This document shows, one piece after another, positions 10,751 through 20,193 of a stretch of DNA of 64,000 nucleotides; within the stretch, counting starts at the first letter, position 1, and every line of letters begins with the position of its first letter. The stretch is from an uncultured Pelagibacteraceae bacterium (GTDB lineage Bacteria > Pseudomonadota > Alphaproteobacteria > Pelagibacterales > Pelagibacteraceae). The stretch is from contig CACBYE010000001.1 in NCBI GenBank assembly GCA_902543375.1, forward strand, positions 62,001 to 126,000, in the 5' to 3' direction. The position numbers were made by a program, and so were the translations under genes. The notes beneath the pieces are model-generated. The model was not told the origin of the DNA and searched no databases. It was given only the letters and a program-made list of their open reading frames with translations.

Positions 10751-11305
10751 TTTAATTATTCTAAGATAATCATCCTTTTCAATTTCCATCACTTTTTTTG
10801 AAGTTTCAAAATCAAATCCATTTCTCGCAAGTAGAGATATGTCTTTTTTATAAAATAAAGACCTATTATCCTCTATTCTTGCAGGGCCAATTCTTTTCTT
10901 CTTGCATATTTTAATCGCTGAATAAAAGTCTTGGTCCGAATTTTTGTCCTGAATTTTTTCTAAAGTTTCTTTTATATATTGATTATTGATCCCTTTCCCT
11001 AATAAATAATTTCTAATTTTATTTATTGAATTACCTCTTTGAATCATACTTTTTGCTTTGCTATCAGAATAAAACTGATCATTTACAAATTTATTTTTTT
11101 CTAAATCTGAAAGAACAATATCAATCAAATTGTTAACATCCTGTTTTTTCACATTAGGAACAGAAATTTTTAAGTATTTTTTTAGTAAATAAGTTTTAAG
11201 TTGTTGTTTAGAGGGCGCATATTTTTCTACATAAGCAAAGGCAAAATTTCTCATCTCTTCTACTGTAACTTTGAGTGTTTTTTTTCTATTTCTTATAGGA
11301 ATCAT
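10742..11305 (-). CDS. recX: RecX-family regulatory protein
   Basis: RecX-like alpha-helical repeats; YAPSKQQLKTYLLKK, FVNDQFYSDSKAKSMIQRGNSINKIRNYLLGKGI. Confidence 0.75.
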   Translation of the reverse strand: MIPIRNRKKTLKVTVEEMRNFAFAYVEKYAPSKQQLKTYLLKKYLKISVPNVKKQDVNNLIDIVLSDLEKNKFVNDQFYSDSKAKSMIQRGNSINKIRNYLLGKGINNQYIKETLEKIQDKNSDQDFYSAIKICKKKRIGPARIEDNRSLFYKKDISLLARNGFDFETSKKVMEIEKDDYLRIIKLL

Positions 11306-11333
11306 AGTCAGATTTAATATAATATATTTTAAA

Positions 11334-11807
11334 ATGATCGAACAAATTTATAATTATTTCACAATAGAAATACTCTATTATTGGGTGAATATTGGTGTTC
11401 TACCTTTTTGGTTAATTTTAGTTTTTTTTCCCAGATCTCACATTTCTAGATATTTTGTGACTTCTATATTTCCATTTTTGCTTCTTAGTGGTGCGTATGT
11501 ATTCATGCTTTATAAATCTTATCTAAATTCTTTTGATTTTGTTGGTAACTTTAACCTTTATATGAGTATTAGTGACCTATCAGAATTATTTTCCAATAAA
11601 AGTTTTTTAATGATGTTTTGGATACATTTTATTTCCATCAATCTATTTACAGGTGGATGGATAGTAAAAGATTCTCAAAAATTTTTGATTAATAAATTTT
11701 TGTTATTTATACCTCTTTTGATTACTTACCTAATTGGACCTTTGGGTTTATTTGTTTATTGGTTAATAAGAATTTTCTATGCCAAAAACATAAGTTTGTA
11801 TGACTAA
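11334..11807 (+). CDS. ABA4-like (DUF4281) membrane protein
   Basis: Trimmed from ORF 11271-11807 to MIEQIYNYF...; VLPFWLILVFFP, LFTGGWIVKDSQ, GPLGLFVYWLIR. Confidence 0.7.
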   Translation: MIEQIYNYFTIEILYYWVNIGVLPFWLILVFFPRSHISRYFVTSIFPFLLLSGAYVFMLYKSYLNSFDFVGNFNLYMSISDLSELFSNKSFLMMFWIHFISINLFTGGWIVKDSQKFLINKFLLFIPLLITYLIGPLGLFVYWLIRIFYAKNISLYD

Positions 11808-12378
11808 AAAAATAGACTTTTATTTCGATTTTATAAGTCCTTATTCATATTTGGCTCATAAAATAATTGTTGATTTAGATATTAGAGAAAAATTTAGCTA
11901 TAAAGCAATCCTTCTTGGTGGATTACACAATTTAGGTGGTATTACAGCACCTGCTTTTAACGAAAGAAAAATGAAAAATATGAAAAATGATTGTAAATTA
12001 ATTGCAAAAAAAAACAAAATCAATTTTGTTTGGAACGATAAATTTCCAATTAATTCATTATATCTTATGAGGGGATATCTTCTGATAAATAATAAAAAAA
12101 AAGATAAATTCTTTGATGTTTGTTTTGATGCTTACTGGAAAAATAATAAAGATATTTCAAAAGAGGAAAATATCAAAGACATTTTATTAGAGTGTGAGAT
12201 TAAACCTGATGAATTTGAAATAGGTATCAAAGATCAAAAAATTAAAGATGAGCTAAAAAATTTAACAAATCTAGCTTTTCAAAATGATATATTTGGTGCG
12301 CCAACTTTTGTAGTAAATAATAAATTATTTTGGGGACAAGATAGGCTTGAATATGCTTTAGATGAATTAAATGACTAA
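11800..12378 (+). CDS. 2-hydroxychromene-2-carboxylate isomerase/DsbA-like thioredoxin-fold protein
   Basis: IDFYFDFISPYSYLAHK...; FGAPTFVVNNKLFWGQDRLEY. Confidence 0.85.
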   Translation: MTKKIDFYFDFISPYSYLAHKIIVDLDIREKFSYKAILLGGLHNLGGITAPAFNERKMKNMKNDCKLIAKKNKINFVWNDKFPINSLYLMRGYLLINNKKKDKFFDVCFDAYWKNNKDISKEENIKDILLECEIKPDEFEIGIKDQKIKDELKNLTNLAFQNDIFGAPTFVVNNKLFWGQDRLEYALDELND

Positions 12379-12758
12379 GTAATTTTGAATTTACTTTGCT
12401 TTAATGATCCAAAACCCCCGTCAACGTGAGATACATTTTCAAATCCCATATCTTCTAAAGTTTTTGCTGCTAATGCAGATCTTAAACCTCCAGCACAAAA
12501 TAAGATCATCTCTTTATTTAAATCAAGTTTTCCATCTTTGAAATATGCGCTCTCTGGGTCTAACCAAAATTCAAGCATACCTCTGGGAATATGATTTGCT
12601 CCCTCGACTTTTCCTTGTTTTTCTAGCTCTCTAATGTCTCTTATGTCTATTAAATTACATTTTTTTTCATTAAATTTTTTATGAGCTTCATCTGGTGATA
12701 TTGTTTTTATTTTTTCTAGCGCCTCTGCTACAAGAGTTTGGGATGATTTAATGGGCAT
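12375..12758 (-). CDS. Rhodanese-like domain protein
   Basis: LIDIRDIRELEKQGKVEGANHIPRG; ILFCAGGLRSALAAKTLEDMGF. Confidence 0.9.
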   Translation of the reverse strand: MPIKSSQTLVAEALEKIKTISPDEAHKKFNEKKCNLIDIRDIRELEKQGKVEGANHIPRGMLEFWLDPESAYFKDGKLDLNKEMILFCAGGLRSALAAKTLEDMGFENVSHVDGGFGSLKQSKFKIT

Positions 12759-12796
12759 AATATTGTAAACATTTATATCATAAATTTATAAAACAT

Positions 12797-13774
12797 ATGA
12801 AAAAAATTTTTATAAAATTAGCTAAACTGCTTGGTTTTGAAATAATTGATCAAAACACTTTTTTTTCTCCAACATTAGATAAAAAATTGAATGACAATCT
12901 GTCAAAATTTAATGAAAAATCAATAATTTTACCATTAGGTAACGTGGAGATAACAAGAAAAGTTAAATCAATACTAATTGTTGTGAGGATGAATACAGAT
13001 GTAGAGATTTGGGATCAAAATAAAAAAAGATTGTTTGAAGAACCAAAAATGGAATATTCGATTAGATCGATCAATTCTTTAATAAAATCGATTAAACATT
13101 GTCAAAACGAATTATCAAAACTTAATATTAATACAGTTATTATCGACGATAATTCTAAAATAGAAAATTTAAATAAAATAAAAAATCTAATTAAAAATGA
13201 AAATATAAAAATAATCTCATTAAATCACAGTAAATACGAGTCTATTATTAAAAAACAAAAATCTAATCAAACTTTTTCAAATTTAGCAAGTCTCCTTCAA
13301 AGTTTTGAGTATGGCAGGGATAACGGGGATGACTTAATTTTTTTTGCAGAAGATGATTATATCCACAGTGAAACCATGCTTAAAGAAGTAATACTAACGT
13401 TTGAGCGGATCTCATCTCAGCTTAATCATGATATTTTTATGTGTCCTTCTGATTATCCATATAATTATATGAACCATGAAAATACTAATATTTTTATTGG
13501 TAGTCATAGACATTGGAGAACAATAGATAAAACGTTATGTACTTTTCTAACAACGAAAAAACTAATTGATAAATATTGGGAAAATTTTAATCAAAATTGT
13601 ACTGATAGACACGATCCGTTTGAAAAGTATTTAAATAAAATTTATCAGATAGAAACTTGTATATCCCCCTTAAAAAGTTTGTCTTTACATATGACAAATA
13701 TCAATTCAAGTTATGGTTTATCTCCTTTTATTGATTATAAAAAATTATGGGATGACAACAAATTAAATGCTTAG
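12797..13774 (+). CDS. Putative glycosyltransferase-like protein
   Basis: Long ORF with a GT-A-like acidic motif DLIFFAEDDYIHS; assignment tentative. Confidence 0.55.
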   Translation: MKKIFIKLAKLLGFEIIDQNTFFSPTLDKKLNDNLSKFNEKSIILPLGNVEITRKVKSILIVVRMNTDVEIWDQNKKRLFEEPKMEYSIRSINSLIKSIKHCQNELSKLNINTVIIDDNSKIENLNKIKNLIKNENIKIISLNHSKYESIIKKQKSNQTFSNLASLLQSFEYGRDNGDDLIFFAEDDYIHSETMLKEVILTFERISSQLNHDIFMCPSDYPYNYMNHENTNIFIGSHRHWRTIDKTLCTFLTTKKLIDKYWENFNQNCTDRHDPFEKYLNKIYQIETCISPLKSLSLHMTNINSSYGLSPFIDYKKLWDDNKLNA

Positions 13775-14249
13775 AGAAAATATTAAAGCTCCGGCTATAA
13801 AGTTACCTTCAACAAACAATAAAGAGTATTCACTTAAAAATTCTATTGGAAGTTTTGTTATAATATATTTTTATCCAAAAAATGATACACCTGGCTGTAC
13901 ATTAGAAACAAATGATTTTAATAAATTTCTTCCTCAATTTAGCAAGTTAAACTGCGAAGTTTATGGTATTTCAAAAGATAGTATTGAAAGCCATAATAAA
14001 TTCAAAAAAAAATATAAAATAAGATTTAATCTTTTATCAGATTTAGATAAGAAAGTTTTAAAGAAATATAAAGTATGGGGTAAAAAAAAGTTCATGGGTC
14101 GTGAATTTATGGGAATAATTAGATCAACTTTTTTAATTGATAAAAAAGGAAGAATACTAAAAATGTGGGATAAGGTAAAAGTTAAAGGCCACGCCAAAGA
14201 AGTCCTGAAAACACTTAAAATAATATCTAAAAATAAAAAAAGCCCCTGA
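13767..14249 (+). CDS. bcp: Thioredoxin-dependent peroxiredoxin (BCP/PrxQ)
   Basis: YFYPKNDTPGCTLETNDF; RSTFLIDKKGRI. Confidence 0.93.
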   Translation: MLRENIKAPAIKLPSTNNKEYSLKNSIGSFVIIYFYPKNDTPGCTLETNDFNKFLPQFSKLNCEVYGISKDSIESHNKFKKKYKIRFNLLSDLDKKVLKKYKVWGKKKFMGREFMGIIRSTFLIDKKGRILKMWDKVKVKGHAKEVLKTLKIISKNKKSP

Positions 14250-14266
14250 GGGAGGGGCTTTTTTTT
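14237..14266 (+). terminator. Rho-independent terminator after bcp
   Basis: AAAAGCCCCT-GAGGG-AGGGGCTTTTTTTT; the 5' arm encodes the last codons of bcp. Confidence 0.92.
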
Positions 14267-14288
14267 AACTAACTAAGAGAGAGTTGAA

Positions 14289-14338
14289 AGGATCCTTCGT
14301 TCAAAAATATACAGGGAGTTACGAAGGATCCCCTTTTT
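14289..14338 (-). terminator. Terminator-like inverted repeat after amtB
   Basis: GGATCCTTCGT ... ACGAAGGATCC arms with flanking A/T tracts, just downstream of amtB. Confidence 0.7.
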
Positions 14339-14346
14339 ATTAACAA

Positions 14347-15648
14347 CTAGTCGCGAATTGCGTATGCAATCACACCTGTTTCAGTAACGTCAGTACCTTT
14401 AGTTTCAGCTTCTTTACTTAGTCTGATACCTATGGTTGCTTTCATAATGCTCCAAACAATTAAAGCTACCACAAAAACAAAAACGTTAATTGAAATTACG
14501 CCTAATAATTGAGTTCCAAATGAAGTATCTGGATTTGTAATCGGCACAGCCAATGTACCCCAAATACCAGCAAACAAGTGAGCCGGTATTGCTCCTACTA
14601 CATCATCAATTTTTAATGAGAATAGAAGTTTAGTACCATAAACTACGATTACACCACCAACTGCACCAATCAAAATTGCTGCTAATGGTGAAGGCATCAG
14701 TGGCTCTGCTGTTATTGCAACTAATCCACCAATACATCCATTTAACATTTGTACAACATCTGTTTTTCCAAAATTCAATCTTGTGACAGTTGCTGCAGCC
14801 ATTACACCACCAGCTCCTGCTAAGAAAGTATTTAGAAATATTGTTGATACAGCAATTGCATCATCAGCTGTTCCGATAGCTAATTGAGAACCACCGTTAA
14901 ATCCAAACCATCCTAGCCATAGGATAAATACTCCTACAGTAACTAATGGAATTGAAGATGCTGCAAATGGTTTTAGCGGTGCTGGAGCACCAGACTTAGT
15001 AAATCTTCCAAGTCTAGGACCTAACATTAAAGCACCTGCTAGAGCTGCTGCTCCACCAGTTGAGTGTACAAGTGTTGATCCTGCAAAATCTGAGAATCCA
15101 GCAGAAGCTAACCAGCCTCCACCCCACTGCCAACCCATTACGATTGGATAAATAATTCCTGATAAAATTGCTGCGAATAAAAAGAATGGCCATAACTTAA
15201 TTCTTTCAGCCAATGTTCCAGAAACAATAGATACTGTAGTTGCACAGAAAACCATTTGGAAATACCAATCTGATCCATCCGCATAACCAGTATCAACTGC
15301 ACTTGAATCTGACCAAGGAACAAAACTACCTATATAGCCACCTTCTGGTATTCCATAAGCTAGATTGTAACCGAACATCCAGAACATTATTCCGGCAATT
15401 GATATTAAACCTATATTTTTTGCACAGATAACGGATACACTTTTAGATGTAACCATTCCTGATTCTAACATTGCAAATCCACAAGCCATAAAGAAGACTA
15501 GAAATCCACACATTAAAAATAGCAAGGTATTAAATATAAAACCTATTTCAGCAGATACTGTTGTTTCTGCCATAGCTGTACCACTCATGCTCAATAAGAA
15601 AATTGAACTTATAAGCGGGACACTTATTTTATTTATTAATTTTGTCAT
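14347..15648 (-). CDS. amtB: Ammonium transporter
   Basis: Amt features: FFMACGFAMLESGMV, GSTLVHSTGGAAALAGALMLGPR, LWLGWFGFNGGSQLA. Confidence 0.96.
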   Translation of the reverse strand: MTKLINKISVPLISSIFLLSMSGTAMAETTVSAEIGFIFNTLLFLMCGFLVFFMACGFAMLESGMVTSKSVSVICAKNIGLISIAGIMFWMFGYNLAYGIPEGGYIGSFVPWSDSSAVDTGYADGSDWYFQMVFCATTVSIVSGTLAERIKLWPFFLFAAILSGIIYPIVMGWQWGGGWLASAGFSDFAGSTLVHSTGGAAALAGALMLGPRLGRFTKSGAPAPLKPFAASSIPLVTVGVFILWLGWFGFNGGSQLAIGTADDAIAVSTIFLNTFLAGAGGVMAAATVTRLNFGKTDVVQMLNGCIGGLVAITAEPLMPSPLAAILIGAVGGVIVVYGTKLLFSLKIDDVVGAIPAHLFAGIWGTLAVPITNPDTSFGTQLLGVISINVFVFVVALIVWSIMKATIGIRLSKEAETKGTDVTETGVIAYAIRD

Positions 15649-15743
15649 AAAGACCCCTTCTGTTAAAAAATTACTTTTATTTTATAGGGTATGAATATCT
15701 AACGCTGATTGTGTAAATTTGGTATGCAGAATTTGCATATACA

Positions 15744-15780
15744 AACAGCCTTAACGCGAATATGTTAAGGCTGTTTGAAA
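15744..15780 (-). terminator. Terminator-like hairpin downstream of the HU gene
   Basis: AAACAGCCTTAAC-GCGAATAT-GTTAAGGCTGTTT inverted repeat right after the minus-strand hup stop. Confidence 0.8.
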
Positions 15781-15784
15781 AGGC

Positions 15785-16060
15785 TTATTTATTAAATACT
15801 TCTTTTAAAGCTTTAGCAGGTAGGAATTTTACCTTCTGAGACGCAGCAATTTGAATTTGCTCCCCTGTTCTTGGATTTCTTCCAACTCTAGCTTTTCTTT
15901 TTGCTACTTTATAAGTACCAAAACCTGCGATTTTCACTGAATCATCGCCTTTCAAAGCATCTAAAATTGTGTTGGTAATTGTGTCAAAAGTTCTTTCGGC
16001 ATCGGCTTTGCTAAGGTTTAATGCCCCTGAAAGTTTGACTATTAATTGTTTTTTGTTCAT
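15785..16060 (-). CDS. hup: DNA-binding protein HU
   Basis: MNKKQLIVKLSGALNLSKADAERTFD...GFGTYKVAKRKARVGRNPRTGEQIQI. Confidence 0.96.
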   Translation of the reverse strand: MNKKQLIVKLSGALNLSKADAERTFDTITNTILDALKGDDSVKIAGFGTYKVAKRKARVGRNPRTGEQIQIAASQKVKFLPAKALKEVFNK

Positions 16061-16214
16061 TTTAGCTCCGATTTTATAAGGTTATTTACATTGTTATCAA
16101 AAGTGTTGATAAATCAAGACTTTTTTTAGTATATCTGAAAAAGTTATACACAACATATTGTGTTAATTAAAAAGACGTTGATTTTATTAGTCTTTTTAAC
16201 CTTTTCTAAATTTA

Positions 16215-17327
16215 TTAATTAAACAATCCTAAATCTTTAAGATCATTAAAAGTAGTAAAGAGCATCAAAGATAACAATAAAAATAGTCCGATTCGAAAAA
16301 AACCTTCTTGAGTTTTTTGTGATAATGGACGACCGAGAAACTTTTCAAATGCATAAAACATCAAATGCCCTCCATCAAGCATTGGAATTGGAAATAAATT
16401 TACTAAACCAAGACTTATCGAAATATATGCCATCATACTTATAAAAGCTAAAACACCAAATTCTGCAACTTGGCCTGATATTTTAGCTATTCTTATTGGT
16501 CCTCCTAGCTGCGAAGTATCTGCTTTGCCAAAAATCATTGCACCAATATACTTTAATGAGGATATGCCTACATAATAAACTTCATGAGCAGCATGGTATA
16601 TTGCTTTTGCTGGACCTAATTTAACATGATTAATTTCATTATTATAGGCTCCTAGTTTTATACCGACTATTCTTTTATTAAGTTTATTACCTAAATTATC
16701 TTCACCTAAAACTATGTTGGGTTTAATCTTTAATATCAATTCATCGTAAGACCGTTTTACCTTAAAATCTATTATCTTGTCAGTAGACATTGTGATAAAT
16801 TTAGAAACGTCCATTATACTTTCAACTTTGTTATCATCTATTTCTAAAATTATATCATTTTGTTTTAATCCTCCTATCATAGCAGGACTATCTTTTTGAA
16901 CCTCATTTATAACAGCAGGTGTAAAATCTTTTCCAACAAAAGTATAAATTGAAAAAAAAATTACCAAAGCTAATAGAAAATTTGCTAATGGACCACCAAA
17001 CACAATAAGAGTTCGTTGATATAAAGGTTTTAAAATAAATAATTTTTTTTGTTCTTCCTCGTTATACTTTTCCAAAATTTCTCTATGATCAGCTTGCGAA
17101 TATACATTTCTATCTCCAAAGAATTTTACATAACCCCCTAATGGAATCCAACATATCTTCCATCTTGTTCCCGATTTGTCATTCCAGCCAAATATCTCTT
17201 GTCCAAAACCAATTGAAAAATCGGTAACACCAACACCATATTTTTTTGCAAAATAATAATGTCCGTATTCATGTATAAATACAACAATCAAAATAAGAAT
17301 TATAAATGGTACTATATAACTTAACAT
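16215..17327 (-). CDS. rseP: Site-2 protease RseP (RIP zinc metalloprotease)
   Basis: FIHEYGHYYFAKK (HExxH), PDZ-like domain, NLFPIPMLDGGHLMFY. Confidence 0.94.
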   Translation of the reverse strand: MLSYIVPFIILILIVVFIHEYGHYYFAKKYGVGVTDFSIGFGQEIFGWNDKSGTRWKICWIPLGGYVKFFGDRNVYSQADHREILEKYNEEEQKKLFILKPLYQRTLIVFGGPLANFLLALVIFFSIYTFVGKDFTPAVINEVQKDSPAMIGGLKQNDIILEIDDNKVESIMDVSKFITMSTDKIIDFKVKRSYDELILKIKPNIVLGEDNLGNKLNKRIVGIKLGAYNNEINHVKLGPAKAIYHAAHEVYYVGISSLKYIGAMIFGKADTSQLGGPIRIAKISGQVAEFGVLAFISMMAYISISLGLVNLFPIPMLDGGHLMFYAFEKFLGRPLSQKTQEGFFRIGLFLLLSLMLFTTFNDLKDLGLFN

Positions 17328-17333
17328 TTTAGT

Positions 17334-18122
17334 TTAATTTATATTATCTATCCAATTTTTTAACTCAATCATTCTTTGGGTCTTATTTGACACAGCAATT
17401 TCTTTTTTAATAAATAAAATATGATTTTCAATTTCTATTTGATTTTTGAATGCTTTTCTGGTTTGAATTAATCTATCTTTTCTAAACTCAATTAGACTTA
17501 CCATTTTTTCGTAAGATATTTCAGGATGATACTGTAATCCATATATCTTAGTTTTTCCAACTTCAAAATATAATCCTTGAACTTGATTAATTTTGTTTGA
17601 TGCTAAGCAAACTCCATTAGATGGCAATTTTACTACTTCATCAAAATTAAATGCTGGAGAATTAAAATTATTAATTTTATTTTTATAAAATTGATGACTT
17701 AAACCCTCACTATTTATTAATATCTGATTTGCTATGCCAATATGAGGTTTTTTAGCTTTCTTAACTTCACCACCAGCTGCTGTAACAGCAACTTGCATTC
17801 CCCAACAAATAGCTAAAATGTTTCTCACTTGTTTTTGACACTCTCTCATAAATTCAATTTGTCTTTTTATCTCTGGTGTATTGTTATAAATGTTTAAACT
17901 ACTTCCACCCCAAATTAATCCATCATATTTTGGAAGTTTTTTCTTTACCTCTTCTAAATTTTTATCAGATGACGGATTAGCAACATCAAAAGATAAATTA
18001 CCATTTATACAACTAAGACTATCTTTTAAGCTTTCAGTATGGGTCTTAATACCTGCTTTTAAAAAATTATGATTTTCTTCTTTTAGGTTTCCCTCAACAA
18101 TTAGAATATTCGAATCTTTCAT
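17334..18122 (-). CDS. Class I glutamine amidotransferase-like protein
   Basis: LAICWGMQVAVTAAGGEV, YGLQYHPEIS. Confidence 0.85.
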   Translation of the reverse strand: MKDSNILIVEGNLKEENHNFLKAGIKTHTESLKDSLSCINGNLSFDVANPSSDKNLEEVKKKLPKYDGLIWGGSSLNIYNNTPEIKRQIEFMRECQKQVRNILAICWGMQVAVTAAGGEVKKAKKPHIGIANQILINSEGLSHQFYKNKINNFNSPAFNFDEVVKLPSNGVCLASNKINQVQGLYFEVGKTKIYGLQYHPEISYEKMVSLIEFRKDRLIQTRKAFKNQIEIENHILFIKKEIAVSNKTQRMIELKNWIDNIN

Positions 18123-18205
18123 TAAAAGTAACTTTCATGACATGGTTTGCTAATATATTAATCTCAATAGAACTGACGTAACTCCTATAAATATTTTCTT
18201 TGATT

Positions 18206-19264
18206 TTATTCAATAATATCAGACATTTTGGAAATTTGACCAATTTTAAATATAAGTGCATCTTTTTTATTAAACCCATATTTTTCTGCACTATTCTTAA
18301 ATCTCACTGGTGGTTCCATTATGGGTTCCAATGATAAAACAAATGTACCCCAATGCATACCTAATATTTTTTTACTTCTTAAATCCTGACCAATTTTGAG
18401 TGCTTCTTCAGGATTAGTATGATAAATAGATTTGTCCTTATAGGGCATAATTGGATAAAAATTATAGGCTCCAATGTTAATTATAGTTAAATCAATTGGT
18501 CCATACCTATTACCTAAATTCTTATAAATATTTCCAATTCCCGTATCACATGCGAACAATATTTTTTTACCATCATATTCAATTAAAAAACTTCCCCACA
18601 AAGTTTTATTTGTGTCTGTTAAACTTCTTTTTGACCAGTGAACAGCTGGAAGAAATGTTATCTTCAAATTATCATTAATATTAATTTCATCGTACCAGTC
18701 CATTTCATTAATATCTCGGTAACCATTTGTTTTAAAGTATTTACCTAATTTAAGTGGAACTAAAACTTTAGCATTTTTGTAAGGAAATCTTCTTATAGTC
18801 ATCATGTCTTGATGATCATAATGGTTATGAGTAAGTAAAAATAAATCAATTTGAGGTATTTCATTTAGTTTTAAGGCTGGCTCAGCAAATCTTTTTGGTC
18901 CAAATATGAGTGGTCCTGCGTTTTTTGAAAAAACTGGATCAGTAATGATAGTTGTATTTCCTAACTTAATTATAAATGTTGCATGACCAATCCAAGCAAT
19001 GTAATCACCATTTTTATATTTTTTTAAATTTCTTAATACTTGATCTTTATCTAAAATATGTCCATCAGATATAGTCATATCAAGTTTCTTTTTTTCTTTA
19101 TTAAAAATTTTATATGACCATTTTATATTAGGATCTCTTTTAGGCGAGCCCTCTGGATTTCTAAAGGTACCGTCAGAGAGATGATGATAAGGTTTTTTTT
19201 CCATAGCAATAGCCGGGTTGAACAAAGTAAAAAATAAAATTAAAATATAAAAAAATCTTATCAT
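18206..19264 (-). CDS. MBL-fold metallohydrolase (NAPE-PLD/UlaG-like)
   Basis: WIGHATFIIKLGNTTIITDPVFS; LTHNHYDHQD; ACDTGIG; N-terminal signal-like segment. Confidence 0.87.
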   Translation of the reverse strand: MIRFFYILILFFTLFNPAIAMEKKPYHHLSDGTFRNPEGSPKRDPNIKWSYKIFNKEKKKLDMTISDGHILDKDQVLRNLKKYKNGDYIAWIGHATFIIKLGNTTIITDPVFSKNAGPLIFGPKRFAEPALKLNEIPQIDLFLLTHNHYDHQDMMTIRRFPYKNAKVLVPLKLGKYFKTNGYRDINEMDWYDEININDNLKITFLPAVHWSKRSLTDTNKTLWGSFLIEYDGKKILFACDTGIGNIYKNLGNRYGPIDLTIINIGAYNFYPIMPYKDKSIYHTNPEEALKIGQDLRSKKILGMHWGTFVLSLEPIMEPPVRFKNSAEKYGFNKKDALIFKIGQISKMSDIIE

Positions 19265-19294
19265 ATATGCTTTTATAAATTATAAGGAAAATTT

Positions 19295-19993
19295 TTATTT
19301 TTTCACAATTTTATACTCAAAATTTTGGGAATTTTCATTGACTTGTAAAAGCTTTGCTCCATTTTTACTATGAAATTTTGTTGCCATTTCAGTGAGGGGA
19401 GAGAGAGTAACCAGTCTATTTAAATGATTTGATCTTTTAATTTTTTTAAAGACTTCATTAACAATTAATTTTCCTCCACCTTTTTTTTTTGACCATACAG
19501 TATATGCAATTGCAATTTGACCAACATTTTGTCCTCTAAGAGTACTTTGTAAGTGTGCATCTTTGCTGAACTTATCTAATTCTTCAACGTTCTTTGGAAC
19601 TTTATTTGTAAAAGCAAAGCACATAACGGCATGAATTTCTTTTTTATATCTTACTCCATAAATTTTCCTTCCATTGCTTGTTCGGAAAGAAACATCTAGC
19701 TCTGGTCTTACAGGATCCTCAGCTGTATTGCATTGTTTAAGCTCTACTAATTCAGCCCCCTTAACCCAACTAAAAAAATTATCAATATTTTTATTAATTA
19801 TTTGCTTATTTTTTCTTAATCTAGCTTTTATTCTGGGTTTAAATTTTTTTATGCTTTTTGAGCTTTTTTTTTCAAGATATTTAGCAGTTAATTGATCTTT
19901 TACGTCTTTGAGTATGTTGCCACTTTTAAGGCTATTATTGTCCAAATATTTGGATGTTAACTTTTCTTTTACATTTTTAAATATTTCTTTCAT
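19295..19993 (-). CDS. Hypothetical protein with N-terminal internal repeat and possible GNAT-like C-terminal domain
   Basis: Repeat VKEKLTSKYLDNNSLKS / VKDQLTAKYLEKKSSKS; C-terminus has GQIAIAYTVWSKKKGGGKLIVNEVFKKIK. Confidence 0.55.
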   Translation of the reverse strand: MKEIFKNVKEKLTSKYLDNNSLKSGNILKDVKDQLTAKYLEKKSSKSIKKFKPRIKARLRKNKQIINKNIDNFFSWVKGAELVELKQCNTAEDPVRPELDVSFRTSNGRKIYGVRYKKEIHAVMCFAFTNKVPKNVEELDKFSKDAHLQSTLRGQNVGQIAIAYTVWSKKKGGGKLIVNEVFKKIKRSNHLNRLVTLSPLTEMATKFHSKNGAKLLQVNENSQNFEYKIVKK

Positions 19994-20017
19994 ATCTAAT
20001 CTTTCATTAGTAACTAA

Positions 20018-20182
20018 TTAAAAATACAATAAAGTAAAAATTGCTCCTAAAATTGAAATAATTATTATTGCAACAATGTAATTTATTTTGATATTAAATT
20101 TCTTAAAGATTATTTCGTTTATATTATCCCAAAAAAGAACAAGTAAGAAAACAATAATTGCTGGTAATATAAATTTAATCAT
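20018..20182 (-). CDS. 54-aa small membrane peptide
   Basis: MIKFILPAIIVFLLVLFWDNINEIIFKKFNIKINYIVAIIIISILGAIFTLLYF read from the complement; two TM segments. Not in ORF track. Confidence 0.5.
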   Translation of the reverse strand: MIKFILPAIIVFLLVLFWDNINEIIFKKFNIKINYIVAIIIISILGAIFTLLYF

Positions 20183-20193
20183 AAAACTTTACG

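Noticed and set aside
15138-15431. Antisense/alternate-frame ORFs within amtB
   Set aside because: Fully inside a strongly supported amtB CDS.
18094-18291. 65-aa minus-strand ORF
   Set aside because: Overlaps the C-terminus of the MBL-fold CDS and the start of the amidotransferase in another frame; unlikely coding.
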